A stretch of DNA of 64,000 nt from Microbacteriaceae bacterium (GCA_004297935.1 SCRE01000005.1:1-64000), one strand, 5' to 3'; positions 9,262 to 19,319 are shown, counted from the stretch's first letter. Notes: generated from the letters alone by a model not told the origin. Numbers and translations are program-made.

Positions 9262-9968
9262 ACACCGTCGTGTCATCGGTCAAGCTGCATCTGAACAAGC
9301 GCGAGAGCACACTGCTCGTGCCGCTGTACATCACGGCGCTGGTTGCCCTGGTCTCTGTGCTCATCTCGCTGATGTTCTTGCGTTCGGGCAGTGTTCCGGG
9401 CAGCGCGGTGTGGGTCGAGTCGTCTCGGTACAATCCCGGCCTGGTTTACGCTCTCGTCGGTTTTCTCGGTTACCTCGGCGTACAGTCGGTCGGAACCACC
9501 TTCCCGTTCGCGCTCACCCTGGGGGCGACGCGACGAGCACTTGCCAGCGGCACCCTGCTGTGGGCCGCCATCATGTCGGGATATCTCACGATCGTGTTCG
9601 GGGTGCTGACCATGATCGAGAAGGCGACGGGACACTGGTTCTCGAACTTCTACATCTTTGACGTGAACGTTCTGGGCGCCGGGGACCTGACCCGGCTGAT
9701 CCCGATCGTCTTCCTCGGTACGCTGACGATACTCACGCTCGGTGGGGTCTTCGCCGCGGCGTGGGTGCGGTTCGGATCGCGCGGCCCCGTCACGCTTGCC
9801 GTGGCAGTGGTGCTCGTCATTCTCGTCGGGCTGATCATCGTTATTCCGTCGATGGCGGAGATCGTTGCGGCATTCCAGCTGTGGTGGCTGGCGATCGCGG
9901 CCGTCGTGATCGTTGCGCTGTCGGCAATGGGTTCCTGGCTGCTGCTGCGCTCTGCGATCGTGCCCTGA
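9258..9968 (+). CDS. ABC transporter permease-like integral membrane protein
   Basis: Start overlaps the ATPase gene stop; six hydrophobic segments. Confidence 0.75.
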   Translation: MNTVVSSVKLHLNKRESTLLVPLYITALVALVSVLISLMFLRSGSVPGSAVWVESSRYNPGLVYALVGFLGYLGVQSVGTTFPFALTLGATRRALASGTLLWAAIMSGYLTIVFGVLTMIEKATGHWFSNFYIFDVNVLGAGDLTRLIPIVFLGTLTILTLGGVFAAAWVRFGSRGPVTLAVAVVLVILVGLIIVIPSMAEIVAAFQLWWLAIAAVVIVALSAMGSWLLLRSAIVP

Positions 9969-9999
9969 GCCTGCGCGCGGTCGTCGGTGAACCGGCGGG

Positions 10000-10596
10000 T
10001 CACGCCGCGTGACGCGCCACGCGCGCCGTCAGGCTGCTGCGCGCCGCCGGCCATTCGGCCGCGATGATCGAGAACACGACCGTGTCGCGCAGGGAGCCGT
10101 CCTTCCAGATCTGGTTGTTGCGCAGCACGCCGTCCTGCTTCGCGCCGAGCCGTGCGATCGCGGCCCGCGACTGCTGGTTGTGCCAGTGCGTGCGGAACTC
10201 GACCACATTGCATCCGAGGGTCTCGAATGCGCGCGTGAGCAATTGCAGCTTGGCGTCGGCATTGATTCCGGTGCCCTGAGCACTCGGCGCCAGCCACGTC
10301 GAGCCGATTTCCAGCCGGCGGTGTTCCACGGCGATGTTGAGATACGTCGTCAGGCCGCACACCGCGCCGGTGTCATTGCGACGGATCGACCAGGCGGCGA
10401 TCTGCCCGGATGTCTGCGCCGCCAGCCTCCGCTCGACCTCGGCGGCGACCTGGGACGGTTCGGGGACGTGCGTGTACCAGGCCTTCCACAGTTCGCCGTC
10501 GCTGACAACGGCGATCAGGTCGTCGATGTGGTCGGCGCTGAGCTGCTCGAGAGTCGCGAGTCTGCCGTTGAGAGTGGGCGCCGTCGTGAAATCCAT
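10000..10596 (-). CDS. GNAT family N-acetyltransferase
   Basis: RimJ/RimL-type features (EIGSTWLAPSAQGTGINADAKLQLLTRAFETLGCNVVEFRTHWHNQQSRAAIARLGAKQDG). Confidence 0.88.
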   Translation of the reverse strand: MDFTTAPTLNGRLATLEQLSADHIDDLIAVVSDGELWKAWYTHVPEPSQVAAEVERRLAAQTSGQIAAWSIRRNDTGAVCGLTTYLNIAVEHRRLEIGSTWLAPSAQGTGINADAKLQLLTRAFETLGCNVVEFRTHWHNQQSRAAIARLGAKQDGVLRNNQIWKDGSLRDTVVFSIIAAEWPAARSSLTARVARHAA

Positions 10597-10677
10597 GGAT
10601 CAAACGTAGGGCATCCGGGCCTGCGGCCTGCACAGGCGACTCGCCGGGTGCCAGCCGCACGGCTCGAGCGACGCCGC

Positions 10678-11478
10678 TCAGATCGCGTCGCTCTGCACCG
10701 GTTCGGGCGAGACCAGTTCATGCACGCCGGAGATGACCTCGTCCGGCCGAAACGGGTAGCGCTTGATTTCCGCCGCATCGCTGATGCCGGTGAGCACGAG
10801 GATCGTATGCAGTCCGGCCTCGATGCCCGCGACGATGTCGGTGTCCATCCGGTCGCCGATCATGCCGGTGTTCTCCGAGTGGGCGCCGATCTTGTTCATC
10901 GCGGAGCGGAACATCATCGGGTTGGGTTTGCCGACGACGTACGGCTCTCGGCCGGTGGCCTTCGTGATGAGTGCGGCGATCGCGCCGGTTGCCGGTAGAG
11001 GTCCGTCGGCGCTGGGCCCCGTCGCATCCGGGTTGGTGACGATGAAGCGGGCGCCGCTCACGATCAACCGGATGGCCTTGGTGATCGCCTCGAACGAGTA
11101 GTTGCGCGTTTCGCCCACCACGACATAGTCGGGGTCGGTCTCGGTCATGATGAAGCCGGCTTCGTGCAACGCTGTGGTGATGCCGGCCTCACCGATGACG
11201 AATGCGCTGCCGCCCGGCAGCTGCGACCTGCAGAACGCCGCGGTGGCCAGGGCGGAGGTCCAGATCGATTCCTCTGGAACCTCGAGACCGGATGCGCGCA
11301 GTCGCGCCGCGAGGTCGCGCGGTGTGAAGATCGAGTTGTTGGTCAGCACGAGGAATGGGGTCTCGGCGTCGCGCCATTGCTGAATCAGCTCGGCCGCCCC
11401 GGGCAGCGCGTCGTTCTCGTGGACGAGCACGCCGTCCATGTCGGTCAGCCAGCATTCGATCTCGTCGCGATTGCGCAC
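10678..11478 (-). CDS. HAD-IIA family hydrolase
   Basis: LTDMDGVLVHENDALPGA, LTNNS, GKPNPMMF, MIGDRMDTDI motifs. Confidence 0.9.
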   Translation of the reverse strand: MRNRDEIECWLTDMDGVLVHENDALPGAAELIQQWRDAETPFLVLTNNSIFTPRDLAARLRASGLEVPEESIWTSALATAAFCRSQLPGGSAFVIGEAGITTALHEAGFIMTETDPDYVVVGETRNYSFEAITKAIRLIVSGARFIVTNPDATGPSADGPLPATGAIAALITKATGREPYVVGKPNPMMFRSAMNKIGAHSENTGMIGDRMDTDIVAGIEAGLHTILVLTGISDAAEIKRYPFRPDEVISGVHELVSPEPVQSDAI

Positions 11479-11682
11479 GCGTACCTCCCCTTGGTGCTGC
11501 GTTCAGCGTAGCCGCAGCTCGCCGCATGGGGTGTTTTCCGGGTCACCAGGGGCCGTTCGATGGTCTCGACTACTCCTTCACAGGCAGGGTATTCGCAGAG
11601 TTCTGCAGCCAGGCCTCTACCGCGCGGGCGTTGCGTTGCGCGCGTCCTAGGCTTTCACGCGAGGCGATGAGACACTGAGGAC

Positions 11683-12018
11683 GTGGTGGAGTTGAACGAC
11701 GCGCAGACCTGGACGGTGATCGGCGTGCTCGCGGCCGGTTTCGTCGGGTTCATGTCGGTGATCGTCACCCTGCTCAATCGCACGCTGAGCGCTGAGTTGC
11801 GAGGCATCAGAACGGAACTGAGCGGTTTCCGTGCCGAAGTGGGTGTGCGGTTCGAAGGAATCGAACGCCGGATGGACGGGCTCGATAAGCGGATGGACCG
11901 GTTCGAGACCCGGATGGACCGGTTTGAGGCACGGATGGATCGGTTCGAGGCACGCATGGACGGGCTTGACAAGGATGTGCAGGCCATCACGGCGAAGGTG
12001 TTCGGCCACGACCGATAA
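11683..12018 (+). CDS. Small membrane-anchored coiled-coil protein with 7-aa repeats
   Basis: N-terminal TM (WTVIGVLAAGFVGFMSVIVTLL) then repeated RMDxxx(D/E) heptads. Confidence 0.65.
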   Translation: MVELNDAQTWTVIGVLAAGFVGFMSVIVTLLNRTLSAELRGIRTELSGFRAEVGVRFEGIERRMDGLDKRMDRFETRMDRFEARMDRFEARMDGLDKDVQAITAKVFGHDR

Positions 12019-12027
12019 TCTAGAAGG

Positions 12028-12681
12028 GTGACCGACCCGACGCCGCCAGAGCACCCGACGGCGGAGTGGACGACGCACGGTGTCGGTCCCTGGCCGGGTG
12101 GCCGGGACGCGTGGCCGGCCGATCCGCACTACGACCTCGAGCTGCTGCAGCACGGTGACACCCGTAACGTCATCGATCGCTACCGGTATTGGAGCATGGA
12201 GGCGATCGTCGCCGATCTCGACACGACGCGGCATCCGTTCCACGTCGCCATCGAGAACTGGCAGCACGACATGAACATCGGCTCGATCGTGCGCAGCGCG
12301 AATGCGTTCGGCGCGGACACCGTTCACATCGTCGGCCGTCGACGCTGGAACAAGCGCGGTGCCATGGTGACCGACCGCTATCAGCATGTCATGCACCACG
12401 CGGATGTCGCCGATCTCGTCGCCTGGGCACGTCACGAAAACCTGCCGATCATTGCCATCGACAACGTTCCGGGCAGTGTGATCATCGAGACGTTCGAATT
12501 CCCGAAGGCGTGCGTGCTGGTCTTCGGGCAGGAGGGCCCCGGACTCTCGGCCGGGCTGTTGCAGGCCGCGGATGCCGTGGTCGAGATCAGCCAGTTCGGC
12601 TCGACGCGCTCGATCAACGCGTCCGCCGCGGCAGCCGTCGCGATGCACGTCTGGATCATGCAGCATTCCGGGCTGCGCTGA
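12028..12681 (+). CDS. TrmH/SpoU family RNA methyltransferase
   Basis: MNIGSIVRSANAFGADTVHIVG, VFGQEGPGLS, SINASAAAAVAMHVW motifs. Confidence 0.9.
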   Translation: MTDPTPPEHPTAEWTTHGVGPWPGGRDAWPADPHYDLELLQHGDTRNVIDRYRYWSMEAIVADLDTTRHPFHVAIENWQHDMNIGSIVRSANAFGADTVHIVGRRRWNKRGAMVTDRYQHVMHHADVADLVAWARHENLPIIAIDNVPGSVIIETFEFPKACVLVFGQEGPGLSAGLLQAADAVVEISQFGSTRSINASAAAAVAMHVWIMQHSGLR

Positions 12682-12719
12682 AAGATTGCGAAGCGGTGCA
12701 GCGCGTCACCGCCTCCACG

Positions 12720-13571
12720 TTATTCCGTCAGGTTGTCGCTGATCACGTCGAGAGCGAGCGCCTTGGCTCGCACGGCATCGGCGCCACGCCGATCGGTCAG
12801 TGCGGCGACCAGCCCCTCGACGAGTATCGCCTGCGGCAGGCGCGAGGCGAGCGTGATCTCGTCGCGGAAGGTCAGATCCGGCATGGTGACGACCAGACTG
12901 ATCGCAGCGGCTTGGGTCAGCGGGCTGCGTGCGAACGCCGTCACCGCGATCACGGTGGCACCGGCCTGCGCCGCAGCCTCAGCGACCCGTAGTGTCGAGG
13001 TGCTCGCGCCGCTGCCGCTGATCACGAGTGCTGCGTCGGCGGGCGTGAGCAGCCGGGCGGCGATCTGCTGGCCGAACACGTCCATCGGCGCCTCGGCGGC
13101 CCGCCCCATGCTGGTGAATCGGGCGGCCGCATCCAGGGCGAGCGGAGCCGAGAGTCCGTTGCCGACGACGATGACGCGGCCGGCGGATGCCAGTGTCTCG
13201 ACCGCCCGTTCGACTTCGGTCTCGTCCAGCAGCGCAAGCATCGATGTCACGCCTGCCGCGACATGCCGGAATGCATCGCCGACGATGCCGGCCGCCCCGG
13301 ATGCCGCCGGCGCGGGCGACGCTTGATACCCGGCATCTCTGGCCAGCAGCACGCGCAGCTGTTGGTAGCCGGAGAAACCGAGACTCTGACAGGTGCGCAC
13401 CACGGTCGCGCGTGACGCGCCGGCCAGTTCGGCCACTTGCCCAGAGCTGAGTTCAACGATTTCACCCGAGTGCTCCAGCAGCACGACGGCCACGGCCTGC
13501 TCCGTCGGCAGCAATGACGGCAGCAGCGATCGGATGGTCGCTATCACCTCTCCAGGCTTGGTCGGCGTCAT
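12720..13571 (-). CDS. MurR/RpiR family transcriptional regulator (HTH + SIS)
   Basis: MTPTKPGEVIATIRSLLPSLLPTEQAVAVVLL...ELAGASRATVVRTCQSLGFSGYQQLR; SIS domain. Internal ATG at 13571 chosen; it overlaps the upstream gene stop (ATGA). Confidence 0.88.
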   Translation of the reverse strand: MTPTKPGEVIATIRSLLPSLLPTEQAVAVVLLEHSGEIVELSSGQVAELAGASRATVVRTCQSLGFSGYQQLRVLLARDAGYQASPAPAASGAAGIVGDAFRHVAAGVTSMLALLDETEVERAVETLASAGRVIVVGNGLSAPLALDAAARFTSMGRAAEAPMDVFGQQIAARLLTPADAALVISGSGASTSTLRVAEAAAQAGATVIAVTAFARSPLTQAAAISLVVTMPDLTFRDEITLASRLPQAILVEGLVAALTDRRGADAVRAKALALDVISDNLTE

Positions 13572-14473
13572 CGCTGAGGTCCGGCTTCTCGGGCGATCCG
13601 TTGGATCGCCGCGGCATCCAGGTTGAACAGCTCCCTGCCGTCGTCGGGTCCGGGCGCCGATACGAAGGTCGCGCGCGGAGCGCCCGCGATGGGCACCTCG
13701 ATCAGCGCGAACCCGGCGCCGACCGTCGCTCGCTCCGTCCCGGCGGGAGCGAGCGCATCCGTCGTGTTCGTGATGCCCGGAGCGACCACGACGGGGATGC
13801 CCGCAGCCGCAGTGGCGACGCTGTGGTGGTAGTGGCCAGAAAGGATCAACCGCACGTCGCTGCCGTTGTTGTTGACGACATGGTTGCCGTTGACGACACG
13901 GTCGCCGACGCTGCCGGCCGCGCCGGTACACACAGCGAGCAGCACGTTCGGATGCTGAAGCTCGAGCGCGACCAGCAGCGGGGTGCTGGCCGGTACGGGC
14001 GGGTGATGCACCACCAGAATCGTGCCGTTCTCGGCCGGTTCGGCAAGTAGTTTGCGCAGGCGGTCGAGTTGCACGGCGGTCACGTCACCATAGCCGTAGC
14101 CCGGAACCGAGCTGTCCAGGTGCACGATGCGGAAGCCGCGAACGGTCCTGACGCCCTCACGGTCGCCGAGCACCGCTTCGAAAGCGGCGGGCAGGTCGTG
14201 GTTGCCCATCGCATAGACCACCGCGGCGCCGCGTCTCGCCGCCCATGGCTCAATCGCCGCGCGCAGTGCCTGGTACGAGGCCGTGCTGCCGTCGTCGGAC
14301 AGGTCGCCGGATGCGACGACGACGTCGATCGCGCCGAGTCCGGCCGCACGGTCGAGCACGCGTTGCAGTGCTGCTCGGGTGTCGACGACGCCGTAGTGCA
14401 ATGAGCCGTCGCCGGACAGGTGGGTGTCCGAGAGATGCAGAATGCGCAGCGGGGGCGTGTCGGATGTCGTCAC
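13568..14473 (-). CDS. Metallophosphoesterase
   Basis: HLSDTHLSGDG, ASGDLSDDG, AMGNHD, LSGHYHH motifs. Confidence 0.92.
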   Translation of the reverse strand: MTTSDTPPLRILHLSDTHLSGDGSLHYGVVDTRAALQRVLDRAAGLGAIDVVVASGDLSDDGSTASYQALRAAIEPWAARRGAAVVYAMGNHDLPAAFEAVLGDREGVRTVRGFRIVHLDSSVPGYGYGDVTAVQLDRLRKLLAEPAENGTILVVHHPPVPASTPLLVALELQHPNVLLAVCTGAAGSVGDRVVNGNHVVNNNGSDVRLILSGHYHHSVATAAAGIPVVVAPGITNTTDALAPAGTERATVGAGFALIEVPIAGAPRATFVSAPGPDDGRELFNLDAAAIQRIAREAGPQR

Positions 14474-14523
14474 GCGCTCACCTTACCGGTCCGCGCGGTG
14501 CGGTTGATCGGGGTGCATGGTGC

Positions 14524-15495
14524 TCACAGCTCGCCCTCGTGTTCGCGGACGGTTGGCGACGATTCGGCGCGCGCTCGACGGGCGGAACGACGCTTCAGCG
14601 CTGACACGATCGGCAGTTCCCAACGGCCGGAGATGATGCGATTGCGCACCGTGCCGGAGAGCTGGTCGATCAGCATGGTGACGACGACGACAACGATCAT
14701 CAGGATGCCGACGACGTCCCAGATTCTGAACTGGATGTTGTCCATCAGCATCTTGCCGATGCCGCCCGCACCGATCAATCCGAGAATCGCGGATGCGCGC
14801 ACGCTGATCTCGAACCGGTACAGCCAGAACGCCAACACGTTCGGCTGCGCGCTCGGCCACACGCCCCAGCGCATGATCTGCGCCCGGGAGGCACCGCATG
14901 CCGTCGCGGCCTCGATCGCACCGCGGTCGACGGACTCGAAACTCTCGTACCCCCATTTGCCGAGCGTGCCGATCGAGCCGAGCGCGATCGCGAGCGCGCC
15001 GGTGAACGCGGTCAACCCGGTGACCGAGAGCATGAGTACGGCGATCACGACCTCGGGCACGGCACGGAAGATCGCGAAGACAACGCGTATCGGCAATCGC
15101 ACGATGGCGGGCATGAGTCCGCGGGCCGCACACAGGCTCAGCGGGAATGAGATCAGTATGCCCAGCATGGTGCCGAACCAGGCCATGGCGACCGAGAGCA
15201 TGGTTGCACCGAGTGCGTCAGGGAACTTCGCCCAGGCGGGCGGCAGGAACATCAGCCCGACATAGTGCACGAGTTTCTCGGGGAAGGTTAGCAGCGCATC
15301 CCACGAGATGTCCACACTCCAGAACGCCGCCAGCACGATCAGGGTGGCGAGCAGCCAGATCGCCTTGCGCAGGATCATGTGCGGTTTGGTCGGGTGGTCG
15401 AATTGAGGGGCGGCTCCGGGCCCCCCGCTCGCAGGCTCGCTGGCGGCAAGGGTCGCGGGATCGCTGCGCGATCCCCCAAGCTCCACCGCGCTCAT
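14524..15495 (-). CDS. phnE: Phosphonate-type ABC transporter permease
   Basis: PhnE-like membrane protein; YESFESVDRGAIEAATACGASRAQIMRWGVWP EAA loop. Confidence 0.9.
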   Translation of the reverse strand: MSAVELGGSRSDPATLAASEPASGGPGAAPQFDHPTKPHMILRKAIWLLATLIVLAAFWSVDISWDALLTFPEKLVHYVGLMFLPPAWAKFPDALGATMLSVAMAWFGTMLGILISFPLSLCAARGLMPAIVRLPIRVVFAIFRAVPEVVIAVLMLSVTGLTAFTGALAIALGSIGTLGKWGYESFESVDRGAIEAATACGASRAQIMRWGVWPSAQPNVLAFWLYRFEISVRASAILGLIGAGGIGKMLMDNIQFRIWDVVGILMIVVVVVTMLIDQLSGTVRNRIISGRWELPIVSALKRRSARRARAESSPTVREHEGEL

Positions 15496-16433
15496 CGCGT
15501 CAGCCTCTTTCGCGCATACGAACTGAGCAGTTCGAGCAGGATGATCAGCACCAGGATCTCGAGGATGATCGTGCTCAGGTAGTGGTACTGGTAGAAGGTC
15601 CGCACCTTGTCGATGAGCATGCCGAGCCCGCCGGCGCCGACGAGGCCGATCACGGTCGACGCGCGGATGTTCAACTCCAGCACATAGATGGCCTGCGAGA
15701 TATAGCTCGGAGCGACCTCCGGCAGCATTGCCGTACGGTTCGCCTTCGTCCAGGTCGCGCCCGACGCCAGGGCCGCCTCCTGGCCGCCACGGTCAAGCCC
15801 ATCCAGCGCCTCGGAGATCAGTTTGACCATGATGCCGAGATTGAACAACACGAGCGCCATGACGCCGGAGAGCGCACCCGTTCCGATGACGGTGACGAAG
15901 ATGGCGGCGTAGAGCAGGTCCGGCACACTGCGCACGACGTTCATGATGAAGCGCACCACACCGAGTAATGCGCTGTTCGGGTTGGTCGCCCGTGACGCCC
16001 AGAACGAGATCGGCAGGGCGATGACGATGCTGACCGCCGTTCCGATGACCGCCATCTGCACCGTCTCGAGCAGCGCGGGCACGGTCTGGGGGAAGAACGA
16101 ATAGTCCGGTTGCACCAGCTGGATCAGCGTGTTGCCGGCGTTCTGTGCGTTGCGCACGAGTGCGCCGAAGTCGACTCCGATGGCGGTCGAGGCCCACACG
16201 GTGATGCCGGCGAGAACCGTGATCGCCACGAGGAGCTTCGGCCACGTGCGCGGCTTCGTCGGGCGGTCCCCTCCGGTGGTCGAGTAGGCCGCCCGCGGCC
16301 GTATCGAGACCCCGCCATTCGGCGTGCCGGTCTCGATATGTGTGCTCGTTGATCTCGATACGCGCGCAAGCTTGCCGCTCGATTCACCGCCTCGCACACC
16401 GCTCGACCACCGGTTGCTCGACGCGGTCGTCAC
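15492..16433 (-). CDS. phnE: Phosphonate-type ABC transporter permease (second PhnE)
   Basis: PhnE-like; EALDGLDRGGQEAALASGATWTKANRTAMLPEVAP. N-terminal about 60 aa derive from repeat-like DNA. Confidence 0.9.
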   Translation of the reverse strand: MTTASSNRWSSGVRGGESSGKLARVSRSTSTHIETGTPNGGVSIRPRAAYSTTGGDRPTKPRTWPKLLVAITVLAGITVWASTAIGVDFGALVRNAQNAGNTLIQLVQPDYSFFPQTVPALLETVQMAVIGTAVSIVIALPISFWASRATNPNSALLGVVRFIMNVVRSVPDLLYAAIFVTVIGTGALSGVMALVLFNLGIMVKLISEALDGLDRGGQEAALASGATWTKANRTAMLPEVAPSYISQAIYVLELNIRASTVIGLVGAGGLGMLIDKVRTFYQYHYLSTIILEILVLIILLELLSSYARKRLTR

Positions 16434-17308
16434 GGCGTCACCGCTGGTGAGTCCAGCACGTCCTCGGCGGTCAGCGAACGACCGTAGATCGCCTCGAAAA
16501 CGTGCTCATCGGCATCCGCACCGGGGCCGTCGTAGACAACCTCACTGGCCCGCAGCCCGATCAGGCGCTGACCGTAGCGGCGTGCCAGGTCGAGGAAGTG
16601 CAGGTTGACGACTACGGTGATGCCGAGGTCGGCGTTGATGCGCTGCAGGTCGCGCATCACCACATGCGAGGTCGGCGGGTCCAGTGAGGCCGTCGGCTCG
16701 TCGGCCAAGATCACCTTCGGCTTCTGCGCGAGCGTGCGGGCGATGGCGACGCGCTGCTGCTGCCCGCCGGACAATTCGGATGCGCCCGTGTATGCCTTTG
16801 ACACGATCTCGACGCGCTCGAGCGCCTGCATGGCCAGCTCGATGTCATCTTTCTTCCATGCGCCGATCAGCGTGCGCCAGGTCGGCGTGTCGTAGAGCCG
16901 GCCCATCAGCACGTTGTTGATGACCGTCGTGCGCTTGGCCAGGTTGAAGCTCTGAAAGATCATGCCGACCTCGCTGCGCAGCCGCCGCAGCTCCCGGCCC
17001 CGGATGCGCGAGAGCCGGTGATCGCCGACCGTGATCTCGCCGGAGGTGATGGGCACGAGCCCGTTGATCGTGCGCACGAGGGTGGACTTGCCGGCGCCGG
17101 AGAGGCCGACGACGGCCACCATCTCGCCCGGTTCGATGTTCAGGCTGATGTCGCTCAGCCCGGTGAATCCGTTCGGATACGTCACGCCGACATTCTCGAA
17201 GCGGATGCCCGCCCCGCTGTTCTTCCCGCTCATCTGTTCCTCGATTGGTCTCGCTCGGCTTGTGCAAAACGACGGACGTTTCCGCCGCCACGCCGGTGGG
17301 GGTGTCAC
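16430..17308 (-). CDS. phnC: Phosphonate-type ABC transporter ATP-binding protein
   Basis: Walker A GLSGAGKST, LSGGQQQRVAIARTLAQKPKVILADEPTASLDP. Start may be internal. Confidence 0.92.
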   Translation of the reverse strand: MTPPPAWRRKRPSFCTSRARPIEEQMSGKNSGAGIRFENVGVTYPNGFTGLSDISLNIEPGEMVAVVGLSGAGKSTLVRTINGLVPITSGEITVGDHRLSRIRGRELRRLRSEVGMIFQSFNLAKRTTVINNVLMGRLYDTPTWRTLIGAWKKDDIELAMQALERVEIVSKAYTGASELSGGQQQRVAIARTLAQKPKVILADEPTASLDPPTSHVVMRDLQRINADLGITVVVNLHFLDLARRYGQRLIGLRASEVVYDGPGADADEHVFEAIYGRSLTAEDVLDSPAVTP

Positions 17309-17419
17309 CGCAATCGGCGTGGCGGCGAATTTCTCCGTCTTTTTCGTCGGGAGCGTCGGTGCGACTGGCTCGGGTGCGACTGGCTCGGGTGCGATCGGCC
17401 CGGGTGTGATCGGATCGGG

Positions 17420-18451
17420 TCAGCCCAGGCCGATCGATGCGGCCGCCGCCTGAGTCTTCTGCAGGCTTGCCGGATTCGCATTGACCAGACCGGTGATCTG
17501 GTAGATCGCCGTGAGTGTCTTGACGCCCTCATCGGTCGAAGCGTAGTCCTTCATCGCATCGGCGATCTTGGTCTGCCACTTCTTGCTCAGGTTCGCGCTG
17601 AGCGAGACGCCGTCGTTCGGGATCTCGTTGGTCAGTGCGAACACGACGACCTTGCTGCCGACATCCGGCGTGTCCGCCGCGACGACCTCGCGAGCGTCCC
17701 AATAGCTGGTGCCGACGGAGGCGTCGCCGTTGTAGACGGCGAGGACGCTCGCGTCATTGGCGGTGACTTGCACCACCTTGATGTCCTTGTCCACGTTGAT
17801 GCCGACCTTCTTCATCGCGGCGACCGGGAAGATGTAGCCGGCGGGAGAGGCCGCCTGTAACAGCGAAACCGTCGCCCCCTTGATCTTGGAGATGCTGTCC
17901 AAGCCGGCAGGGCCTTGACCCGACTGCGTGCCATTGCAGTACAGCATGCCGTTCGCGCCCTTCACGGGCGTGTCGGAGCAGTACTTCGCCGGGTCGTTGG
18001 TGAAGAACTGAGCCGCATAGCTGGACTTGCCGTTGCGTTGCGTCTGCAGGGCAGGCACCGCGCCGTACTTGTCGCAGGCCTGACTCATCTGCAGACTCGG
18101 CAGCATGCCGATCTGTGCCTGGTCGCTGCCGATCGCCTCGACGGCGGCCTGGTAGTCCTGCGTGATGACGCCCTTCACCGGGATGCCGAGACGCTTGGTC
18201 AGCGCGTCCTCCAACGGCTTGACCGATTCGACGAGTTTGCTCGCGTCGCCGGACGGCACCAGCGCAAGCGTGAGCTGGGTCGGCGCGGGCGCTTTGTCGT
18301 TCGACTTGCCGGTGCACGGGCCCGCCGCCGCCCCATTCGACGAGGCGGGTCCGCTGGTGTCCTGCTGTTTCACACCGCATCCGCTGAGCGTGAGTGTGGT
18401 GACCAGTGCGAGGCCAAGCGCCGTCGCAATGGCGAACTTTTTCCGTTTCAT
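17420..18451 (-). CDS. phnD: Phosphate/phosphite/phosphonate ABC transporter substrate-binding lipoprotein
   Basis: MKRKKFAIATALGLALVTTLTLSGCG lipobox; PhnD-like body. ATG at 18451. Confidence 0.9.
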   Translation of the reverse strand: MKRKKFAIATALGLALVTTLTLSGCGVKQQDTSGPASSNGAAAGPCTGKSNDKAPAPTQLTLALVPSGDASKLVESVKPLEDALTKRLGIPVKGVITQDYQAAVEAIGSDQAQIGMLPSLQMSQACDKYGAVPALQTQRNGKSSYAAQFFTNDPAKYCSDTPVKGANGMLYCNGTQSGQGPAGLDSISKIKGATVSLLQAASPAGYIFPVAAMKKVGINVDKDIKVVQVTANDASVLAVYNGDASVGTSYWDAREVVAADTPDVGSKVVVFALTNEIPNDGVSLSANLSKKWQTKIADAMKDYASTDEGVKTLTAIYQITGLVNANPASLQKTQAAAASIGLG

Positions 18452-18485
18452 AGCGTTCCTTTTCTGTGATGGTGGTGCGGTGTGG

Positions 18486-19319
18486 TCATGATGTGGATGA
18501 TGTGGATGGTGCGGCTGGGGACAGTGTGCCGATGCCGATCGCGGTGCCGAGGCCGGCCGTCGCGTCGAGATCGATCGGACGCGCATCGACGAAGCCTTTC
18601 GGATCGGCGGCCCAGGCGCGGACATCCGGATACAGTGCCTCGAACGTGCGCGCGATCGCGTGTGCCGGGCCTGCCCGATGCGCGAAGCGGTCGATGAGTG
18701 CGGTCGCGCAACCGGCGCGAAGCGGTGCGGCCAGGTCGTTGCCCCAGATGTCACCGATGGTCAACACGGTCGACGGCGAACGGTCGCCGATCAGTTCGGG
18801 CAGCAGCGTGCTCCAGCCGCCGGGTTTGCCGGCATCCGTCACGACCCGATCGATGACCTCGTCGAGGCTGAGGGTGGTCAGCGTCTCGCGAACGCCGTCG
18901 TCCGGTGCGTTGGTGAGCAGCACGCGTTCGACGCGGCCACCGAGTTCGCTCAGCAGCCCGTGCAGTCCTGCCGGTGTCGAGACCGGGATGCTGCCGTCCG
19001 CGAGGGCGCGACGGCTGGTCAGATAGGCGCGCTGGAGCTGATCGGCGGTCAACCGGTCGGCGGCCAGGGCTGCAACCGCGGCATACCCGTCGATGTATGT
19101 GGGCGAGCCGGGTTCCCCGTCGAGGAACGCGCCGAGTCGGGCGCGGATGTCCGCGTCGAGTGCACCGGATGCGTCGCCGCCGCGATCGGCGATACTTGCG
19201 TCGTCGAGCAGGCCGGCGATGACCGCCTCCGCATAGGCCCAGACCGGCGCATCCCCGATGCAGACGGTTCCATCGAAATCGAGAACAAGCACGGGTCGGG
19301 CGGCATCGGCGACGGTCAC
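18486..19319 (-). CDS. HAD family hydrolase
   Basis: VLDFDGTVCIGD, VLLTNAP, TIGDIWGNDLAAPLRAGC motifs. Confidence 0.85.
   Translation of the reverse strand: MTVADAARPVLVLDFDGTVCIGDAPVWAYAEAVIAGLLDDASIADRGGDASGALDADIRARLGAFLDGEPGSPTYIDGYAAVAALAADRLTADQLQRAYLTSRRALADGSIPVSTPAGLHGLLSELGGRVERVLLTNAPDDGVRETLTTLSLDEVIDRVVTDAGKPGGWSTLLPELIGDRSPSTVLTIGDIWGNDLAAPLRAGCATALIDRFAHRAGPAHAIARTFEALYPDVRAWAADPKGFVDARPIDLDATAGLGTAIGIGTLSPAAPSTSSTS

Noticed and set aside
11560-11580. Minus-strand AGTAGTCGA matching the mini-CRISPR spacer
   Set aside because: 9 nt at best, within repeat-like ggtctcgactactc sequence; no plausible regulatory link.
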